Source: Ctenosaura bakeri (taxonomy: Eukaryota; Chordata; Lepidosauria; Squamata; Iguanidae). From it: a stretch of 64,000 bases of DNA. The position numbers and the translations under genes are program-made. This document shows positions 56,875 to 64,000 of the stretch, one piece after another. Each line of letters starts with the position of its first letter. Within the stretch, counting starts at the first letter, position 1. The stretch is from assembly GCA_948474755.1 (NCBI GenBank), contig CAOLHI010000416.1, positions 372,001 through 436,000 of the forward strand, read 5' to 3'. The notes beneath the pieces were generated by a model that saw only the letters and a list, made by a program, of their open reading frames with translations, was not told the DNA's origin and searched no databases.

Positions 56875-58122
56875 TTGCAGACGTCTTAAACGGGTTTTTC
56901 TATAGTACTATAGCATATATTCTGTAGTATATAGTATATGAGAAACGTCTAGTGTATGTGGGCATCAGAAAAATCAATGTATCTGTTGTATTTGCCTACT
57001 ACTGGTTTCTAACCTTTTTTTTTTTAAATTAACCTGCTCCAGTCTGGCCACTGTTCAGACAATTTTCGTTCCTTGCCTTTTGTTTTGTTTTTTTTATGTT
57101 CCTATTCCTTCTGGTCTTTACTGTTATAGTTCTCCACACACACAAGTTCTTTTAGAGCAGTACTTGGAAAAATATGCAGCAGGACTGGGCAAAATGATTT
57201 TCCCCCTTTAAACGACCCCCAGACCCCTCAATTTTGCCTCCCAAATGCCCACACATGTAATCTACAGACTAGTTCCAAGCAAACTTGTTACTCTTCAGGG
57301 TACTACTAAATTCTTTGTTGTTGCTTTTTCATGTTAGTCTAATAAAGAGTTATGCACGGTGATACACCTTTGGGAATAACAGCAACATACTAGCACTGAA
57401 GAAGGGTCATACTTGAAGGTAATGGTAAGCAGCAGTTTGAGCTTTGGTGCCCTCTGGTAAACCATCAGAAAGAGGGGAAAAAGAGACAGCAGTATGTAAA
57501 AAGGCAAGAAAATGGGATTGGACTGGACTGGATGAAGGAATGTTTTGTAATAGTGAATAAGCAGGGATTGTTTTCTTGTCAGTTCACAGTAGCAGATAGC
57601 TATTTGTTTCATGGCCATGGGAAGATGGCTAAGGCCTGAAGGAGCCCATCTCCAGGCTGGGTATGGACAAAGGGATGTAGGAAAACAAGCTTGACAGGAA
57701 ACCTATTACACCTCTGTCATATCTATGAGACACATCCTTATCTGTTACAGGGGATGGTACTGGAGGAGAATTGACCCAGGAGACATTTCCTTACCCTTAC
57801 ATGTCATGAAATATGGGTAACAGGAGTTCACTGAGGGTAGTTTTTAAAGACTGGAGGTAGTGGAACCATAGATGATCCATCTGCAGTGTGACTGCGTGCG
57901 TGGGTTCCTAGGGAAGGCCGGATGTTGTACATCTGCCTTCTCTTGGACTGAGCCTCGAGGCAGGAACCCTGAATCTTCCACTAGTGATATAAATCTTCAT
58001 TTATTTCACTATTGCATGCAAGAAAAAAAGGATTTCAGGAGTTTTCTTCCTAAACCGAGCAAGGTTACAAGGTGTGCAAAACTCAACTTTCTATGCAAAA
58101 CCACATTTTTTAAAGACAACTC

Positions 58123-58163
<41 letters not shown>
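58123..58163. repeat. (TG)n(AG)n microsatellite
   Basis: A TG run passes directly into an AG run. It produces the Arg-Glu repeat in a spurious reading frame. Confidence 0.95.
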
Positions 58164-58493
58164 CTCGTAAACTGGCAACAGTTGATCATTTTCTCAGAGA
58201 GGCTTCCTGTTATATTGAGACTCCCTTTTCTCTACTGAATCATCTAAATTCACCAACAAGAATTTGGTGTATGACTGACTCTTAACCACATATTTGTTGG
58301 AGCCCAAGAGATTAGATATCTATCTGATCAAGTCAGCACTCCTGGTGATTTAAACCATAAATGGCCTAGGGCACACTGTTGGTCTCTTCCAAATAGAGGA
58401 TTTATCATAATTATACTCCCCCTTCCCCATTACTTTGCTTGTATGCAGGTTTTACGCTTCTGGGAATAACATGTTTTCAACAAGAGACAACTA

Positions 58494-58909
58494 CAGTCAG
58501 CCCTCCACGTTTGCTAGGGTTAGGGGTGCAGGACCCCACAAAAGTGGAGAAGCCACAAATATCAAAATGTATGTGTGTGTATGTCTGTTGAAAGGAGGCA
58601 CGGTGGGACAAGCAGGCACCCTGGGTCAATACCAGGTCAGGGAAGGAGATGGTGTTGGGGGGCATCAAGAGAGAGCTTGTGGTACAGAGAAACTGGGCTT
58701 CAATCCACCCTTACCTGACCAGGCAGCAGGTGGTAGAGGAGTAGGAGAACCAGAGGCGAGTTTTTAAAGGGCTGAATAGTCTGATCAGAGCTGCTGAAAG
58801 GGAAGGTTCCCTGGAAAAGAAGCTCTTGATAAGGGAGGGGGGTAGGGGTTGGAAAAATGCACAGATCAAGTCTGTGAAAGTTATACCTGCAGATGTGGAG
58901 GGCCAACTA
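58494..58909 (+). mobile_element. Nonautonomous Tc1/mariner- or pogo-like element, copy 4
   Basis: Left CAGTCAGCCCTCCACGTTTG, right GTGGAGGGCCAACTA, with TA on each side (58492-58493, 58910-58911). Interior marks GGGTTAGGGGTGCAGGACCC, TATGTGTGTGTATGTCTG and TTTTTAAAGGGCTGAATAG match the other three copies. It ends 49 bases before the acceptor of RSU1 coding exon 7, so it borders that exon's branch-point region. Confidence 0.85.
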
Positions 58910-58958
58910 TATTCTTAAATTGTCCATAAAGAATCAGTTGTTGTTTTAATCTTTTCAG

Positions 58959-59091
58959 GGAACTTGGATTTGACTGGTCAGAAGCAAGTCTTCAAAGCAG
59001 AAAATAATCCCTGGGTCACTCCAATTGCAGATCAGTTCCAGCTGGGTGTTTCTCATGTGTTTGAATATATTCGATCAGAAACATACAAATA
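58959..59091 (+). CDS. RSU1: RSU1 coding exon 7 (residues 200-243)
   Basis: Acceptor TTAATCTTTTCAG; donor GTAAGT at 59092. It completes Gly200 and encodes NLDLTGQKQVFKAENNPWVT, PIADQFQLGVSHVF and EYIRSETYK, plus two bases (TA) of the next Tyr. This is the end of LRR7 and the C-terminal cap that follows the repeats in RSU1. The remaining lysine-rich tail is in the next exon, outside the window. Confidence 0.97.
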
Positions 59092-62000
59092 GTAAGTATT
59101 GTACTTCTTCAGATATTCTGTAGCTACTTAAAAATGCTTACCTAGTAACTCATTCCAAAATTATTAAGAAGGATGGTGTTTCTTTGATGCCTTTACTCCC
59201 AAAATGAGCAGCAGTGGTGGCTAAGAGTTCTTCCTTTATGTGCCTCACCTGTTTTATATCCCTTCTTCCCCATCTTGGCTTGTGTGCTAGAGCAAAGAGC
59301 TGAGGTGTACTTTGTAAACAACTTCTGGTTGAACATCTCATTGTTCCTGCTCAGGGTGAGAATGGAGGAAGTGACTAGAGAATCTCCTATTCAGAAGATA
59401 AATTGTTAAGGTGTGTAGTAGCAGTGCAGTAGCATGGAGGGCCAAAGAGGATATTTTTTTGATCTTGGAAATTCTGGAGGTGAAATATGAAGTTCTAGTT
59501 AGCTAGGCTAAGGCCTGTCTGTCTGTCATCCTCCTTAGTAATGTGTGATACTTGGCTGTGGTTTAAGAATCAGGCCATTTTACTTTGTAACTGGCATGAC
59601 TGAAGAATATTGAATAAGTATGCAGTTTGGAAATATTAGCCTTAACTCTAATTTGTGAATGTAAGCATTAATTTGGAATTGAATTTTTAGCATCATTTTA
59701 CTGAAAATTGTGGAAATTAATTCATTTTATTAATTAGTTGCATTATCAGTTACTAACTCATTAGCCACATGCTGGTTTTGAAATTTAAAAACCAATACAA
59801 ATTAGTAAAAATGGCAAACCCCCATTATCCCACAAGTAATAAATTAAGATAACATGAAATAATAATAGTTATTTGATCAATTAATATTGTTAATATTGAA
59901 CAATTTGAAAAGCCTTGTTTGTATATGGTGATTTTTTTAACATATTATTGCCAAGCTCTGTGTTGAGTAAGGATTGGAACATCAGGTGCTATATCTGTTC
60001 AAGGTTTTGTGGTCTGTTTTTGAACCTTTCAGTTGGTACTGAGGCAGACAGTTGGGGGACTATTTTCCTGCTTACATTTGTAAACATTATTATTCATTGG
60101 CTGCTTCACTCCCAGGCTTACAGAACCTTGGACAGACACAGTCATGTGCTTTAGAACGTCCCAGAGGGCTTTATTGGTGGGTGATATAAAACATACATAA
60201 ATAAATAAGAATGTTTAGACATGGAAGTACTTGCTGAGAATTAAAAATGCAAAGCAAAAAAACCCCAAACCTACAATTAATAGGGTGATCTGAACTACTA
60301 GAACTGCTGGCTGGCGATTAGGATGAAGTAAATGTGTCCTTTCGGCAGTGAAGAGGAATACTGCTAGGGTGGGAGGTTGCAGCTCTCTTCCAAGAAGATG
60401 TTGTTGATATTCTCACTGATGATGAGCCCTAATTGTGCATGGTAGGGACAAAGTTAAGTTGGCTTGAGATCTGCTCAATCAAAGCCCCTTCAATCACCAT
60501 TAGGTCCCTGGATCAAGATCATTTCCTCCACCAGCTTCAAAAATTTCCACTTGGTTTTTGTATCAGAGAGAATGTTAAAAAGTTATCAGCAACAGGAAAA
60601 GAAGTGTCTCGTTTCCTCCACCAGCCCACCACACACAAATACACATTACCTGACCTGAACAACATGAGGACTTAAGAAGCAATAGGCCTGTGATTTTACT
60701 TTCTGCTTGCCACTTAGGATTGTCCTGTGTGCTGTTACTTCTGTTAAAAAATTGTTGTTGTTGGTGGCTAACTGTGGTTATTTAACACTAGCATATTTAC
60801 CTGGCGTTGCCCAGGATTTTATTTTCTCATTGAGAACACTTGTTAGGAATTACCTTACCTTACCTTAAGAATTTGATGCAGTTGAAATACACAGATTTGA
60901 GTTCCTGTGTCTCTAATTCCCCAATGTGTCTTGCCCTGTATCTGTCTGTAACTTTTCCCCATATTCCCCAATCCAATATGTACTCAGAGTTATTAACATA
61001 CAGAATTTGGGTTCCTGAGGGAATACACTGCCTTCCTTCTGGCTGCTTAGCCTTGTCTCCATAGCAACCGGCCTGAACTCTCTGACTGAGAATTCTTAAG
61101 ACCCCTTCCTGAACTGCCAGCCCCAGGATTCTATAGAACCTTCACAGCCAGACAATCATATGAGGTCTTCTCGCCTCACACAACCAATCATATGAGATCT
61201 TTGCCTATGTGATGTGGACAAACAGACAAGATCACTCACAGACTTTGACTTTTACATAGTAGATATGAGCATGACCTCATGATTTCTATATGATGTCCTG
61301 CATTTGCTTTGAGACCTCTCTGTCACATTTTCTTCCAAAACCACTTTGGGGGAGGGAGCTGGAGAAGCAGAGGATATTGACCATAGAGTTGAAGGATAAA
61401 GGAATACAAGATCAAGGAGCAAAGTGGGGACCTATGACAGAAAAATGAGGCTGGTACCTGCCTGGTCTCTCATTCCACCAGGTAGATTAATCTGGAAAAA
61501 TTCCATATGCATTCCCACCATTTGGTGGTTGACTCGCTTGCTAGTGGTGATGCAGAATAGATTTACAAGTTGCTCTAGATTTTGGGTTGTTTGCCCACAT
61601 GCTACAAAAGGATAAGGAACATCACAGTTGTACAATTGGTGGAAGCTAGAAAGTGCCACAGCCAAGAAGGTTTTATGCAAAGGGAATTACACGTGCATAA
61701 ATTATTGAAATAAGCTTCTACCTTCTGGCTTATGATGCATTTTCAATGAGGTCTTCAGTACTGAATGAATTACCCACCCATGGATTAGAGGAAATATGTC
61801 AAATTGTAACCGCCATATGCTAAAAATTATGATGAAACCATAAAGAAGTGCCTGACAATATTGAAGGAGATGTGAATCCAGCAATTTTTCAGTCAAGCCA
61901 TCACAGGTATAATTATACATAGAGAGTGTGATGGATCCTTAGGTGAGCATATGTCTTTGATGGGATGTAGGTTTGAAAGATGATCTTGCAAGACACATTT

Positions 62001-64000
62001 GTATCCTTTGAAGTTCTGTGCTTCCAACCCTTACCAGTGTCATGGGAGGGAGACATCAACAAGACAAGACTGGAACCTTTCTCACTATCTGCATATAGAG
62101 GGAGTTGTGATGCTGAACAGCATTGAAATATATATTTGCTTTACTTGCTCTAGTAAAGCAGAGTTGGGGCAAACACACAAACCTATGTTAAAAAAAAACA
62201 CATTCAGTTTTGCCTGGATTTATTTCTGATGTAACACTGGGCAAAGTGTAGCATTGGGGCTGTATGTAGGACTCCCTTTGCAGCTCCCAAACTTCTCTGG
62301 ACTCCATGAAACATCCTTTTCTTGGACCAAAAGAGAGGATCCATCAATTTATCTCTCAAGTAGGTTGGCCAGTTCCCCTGTATTGTTTAAAATCAACTGC
62401 TTCCACTTTTTTTTCTAAACTAGAAGTGAGCTTCTGACCTTTTCCTGTGGAGGAATTTGTTTTCTGACTGTATGCAGTGCCTGGAAGGTGCCAAGGGCAG
62501 AAAAGTACCCCCAAGTCTCCCACAATTGCCCATTCCTGTTCTAATGTATGCATTTTTGCATTCACTTTCCTTTGATGCACACATTTTTGTTTAGTCCTCT
62601 TTAGCGAGAGAATAGCAAAAATAATAAAATTAAAAAAAATAGTTTGGGAATTACAACTTTAATTCAGATTTTAATGCAAACCAGTATAATAAATTTGTCC
62701 CATATGCATAGTTGGTATAGTAACATACACTAAAAGTTTTTTTTATAATTGTGAGTATATATTTATAATAAAACAGATGAATAAATATATTTGGAACAAT
62801 TCTAATGCTGAATTTATCCATAGCATGATATCCCCATCTACCTATCATAAGGTCATAAGATTTTCCCATCCCCTCACCTTTCACCCACTTGCACTAAAGG
62901 AATTGTATTTTTGGAAATTATTTACCTTAATGGGTGACTTTATAATTTTTATGAGGAATATGTAACTTTGTAGATTTCGTTCCTACTAATACGGAGCGGA
63001 TTATAAGAGTCCAAATGTAAGATCCAAAGCTCCAGAAAGGGTACTCTTTTGATTATAGCTCCCAGAATTCCTCATTTAGCATCAATACTGGACATAATGG
63101 TTGGGAGATTACAGGAGATATAGTTGGAAAAAGTAACTTTCCCAGGACCTGCTAAGAACTGCCTGGCTGGCTCTGGTTGAAGGTACACATAATCCAGCAA
63201 CAAGGAAGGAAGGGAGGAGGGAGGGAGGGGACTTTATAACTAATGTACTGATGATAGGCAAGTGTGGCAGGGATGTGGATCTGTGTTCACTCACCCACAC
63301 AATCATAGTGGGCCACAGTGTCCCATTTTTGGCCCAAAATTCACTGAAAACCACAGTGGGAAGTAATTCTTTATTTTCATTTTCTAGGGTGTTGTCTTTT
63401 CAGTGAATTGGGTGAAGATTTAAACTGCCTTCCTGGAGACATTTTTTTCAGTTTTCAGTAGCATAAAATATTAAATCTTTTGGAGGCTCAGGAAGCTGTT
63501 GTGGGGCAGAGGGGACTTTGGAGGCCACAAAAAAGGAGTTGAGGCCACCCACGGGCTACACATTTCCCACTGCTGATTTAAAGAGACAAGAGAAGGGGAG
63601 CTAAGGAAAACTGTAGAGAAGAGAAAATGTAGGGAAGACATTCGTATCCTATTTGGACAGGCTGATCTTCCTTTGCTGGTGTTCTTGCTTGACTAGCAAC
63701 AGGGAGCTGTGGTCCTTTGGCTGCTGGACTTGCATATGTTATTCAGAGCAATAGTTAGAGCACTTACTTACTTGTCCTGTAACCCATTGCCACTCACAAT
63801 TGTGGCCACTGGATTGATGATGGTCCCCGAGTCAGTGGCTGCTGGTATCTCTGGCAAGTATCCAGAAAAGAAAGAAATGGTTGTACCCAATGGGCATAAA
63901 TATCGTGCTGGTCCCTGGCACATTGGAGAAAAAAAATGCCAGTCCTCTACTTCACACAGGCTGAGAAGCACTGTTTTAACCAAAGGATGGGGCCAAATTG
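59092..64000 (+). other. RSU1: RSU1 intron 8 (5' part)
   Basis: I searched for a continuation of the form Y-L-Y-G-R-H-M with an acceptor and did not find it, so the final exon lies beyond the window. A LINE-like tail lies near 60150-60205 (GTCCCAGAGGGCTTTATTGG, CATAAATAAATAAG). A segment at about 60785-61265, starting TAGCATATTTACCTGGCGTT and ending CTTTTACATAGTAGATATG, has the look of an interspersed element. The rest shows nothing I can assign. Confidence 0.7.
60785..61265. repeat. Probable interspersed repeat, class unknown
   Basis: TAGCATATTTACCTGGCGTTGCCCAGG at the left and GGACAAACAGACAAGATCACTC, TTTACATAGTAGATATG at the right resemble motifs I have seen at the edges of widespread vertebrate repeats. 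No target duplication could be fixed. Confidence 0.35.

Larger units (their letters stand above)
50503..58958 (+). other. RSU1: RSU1 intron 7
   Basis: Contains a SINE at 52545-52790, an inverted-repeat element at 53878-54305, a Sauria-type SINE at 54721-54928, microsatellites at 56855-56874 and 58123-58163, and a TA-flanked element at 58494-58909 ending about 50 bases before the next exon. A 149-codon frame at 55077-55526 has no recognisable domain. About 50650-52540 and 55530-58100 look otherwise unique. Confidence 0.75.
8900..64000 (+). other. RSU1: RSU1 gene (partial; 3' end beyond window)
   Basis: Ras suppressor protein 1 is a cytoplasmic LRR protein that binds the LIM5 domain of PINCH1 in the ILK-PINCH-parvin complex at focal adhesions and dampens Ras-driven transformation. 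Seven coding exons found here join in frame to 243 codons plus two bases, against 277 residues in the human protein as I recall it. The LRR region (about residues 38-203) is nearly identical to the human sequence I remember; the first 36 residues differ more. All introns have GT/AG ends. Introns run from 367 bases (intron 6) to about 20.4 kb (intron 3). Confidence 0.93.

Noticed and set aside
57872..58285. 137-codon frame with an Arg-Glu repeat
   Set aside because: The repeat is a translated (AG)n microsatellite; the rest has no recognisable features.
1..64000. CRISPR arrays, operons, bacterial or phage genes
   Set aside because: None seen. Spliced genes, SINEs and LINEs show vertebrate nuclear DNA.

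Overview
The window is a piece of a vertebrate nuclear genome, most likely a squamate reptile (lizard). It is AT-rich and intron-dominated. Its repeats are typical of squamates: BovB (RTE) LINE, CR1 with an ATTCTATG-type 3' tail, L1, L2-like LINEs, tRNA-derived SINEs ending in ACAACAACA, 5S-rRNA-derived SINEs and many small foldback DNA transposons. Species cannot be fixed from the sequence alone.

Two protein-coding genes are supported, both on the + strand. (1) The last coding exon of cubilin (CUBN) lies at 3591-3698, followed by a short 3' UTR; everything before it is CUBN intron. (2) RSU1 (Ras suppressor protein 1, a leucine-rich-repeat partner of PINCH at focal adhesions) fills the rest: a CpG-island promoter with three CCAAT boxes and a noncoding first exon ending at 9068, then seven coding exons at 15390-15498, 24428-24478, 44853-44973, 46444-46562, 49938-50020, 50388-50502 and 58959-59091. 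Together these give 243 codons plus two bases, in frame across every junction, with all seven LRRs. The last exon (about 34 residues in the human protein) is not seen and should lie beyond 64000. The CUBN-then-RSU1 order on one strand agrees with the arrangement I recall from mammals.

Layout: 1-3590 CUBN intron with SINEs; 3591-3698 CUBN end; 3699-8500 intergenic, with a CR1 3' end and the start of a cluster of palindromic transposons; 8540-9240 RSU1 CpG island; 9069-15381 intron 1 (a perfect 180-bp palindrome, a decayed BovB, a TA-flanked DNA transposon); 15499-24427 intron 2 (an L2-like LINE broken by a hAT element that carries a GC-rich minisatellite); 24479-44852 intron 3 (a 5'-truncated L1 with target-site duplication, a SINE split by a solo LTR, a second minisatellite hAT, foldback elements); 44974-58958 introns 4-7; 59092-64000 the start of intron 8.

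No new gene system such as a defence locus or gene cluster is visible. The most unusual structure is a family of five palindromic elements (four with matching 3-bp target duplications), four of them around the RSU1 promoter. Within a copy, substitutions that distinguish it from other copies occur at mirror-image positions in both arms. This suggests that the arms are copied from, or corrected against, each other.
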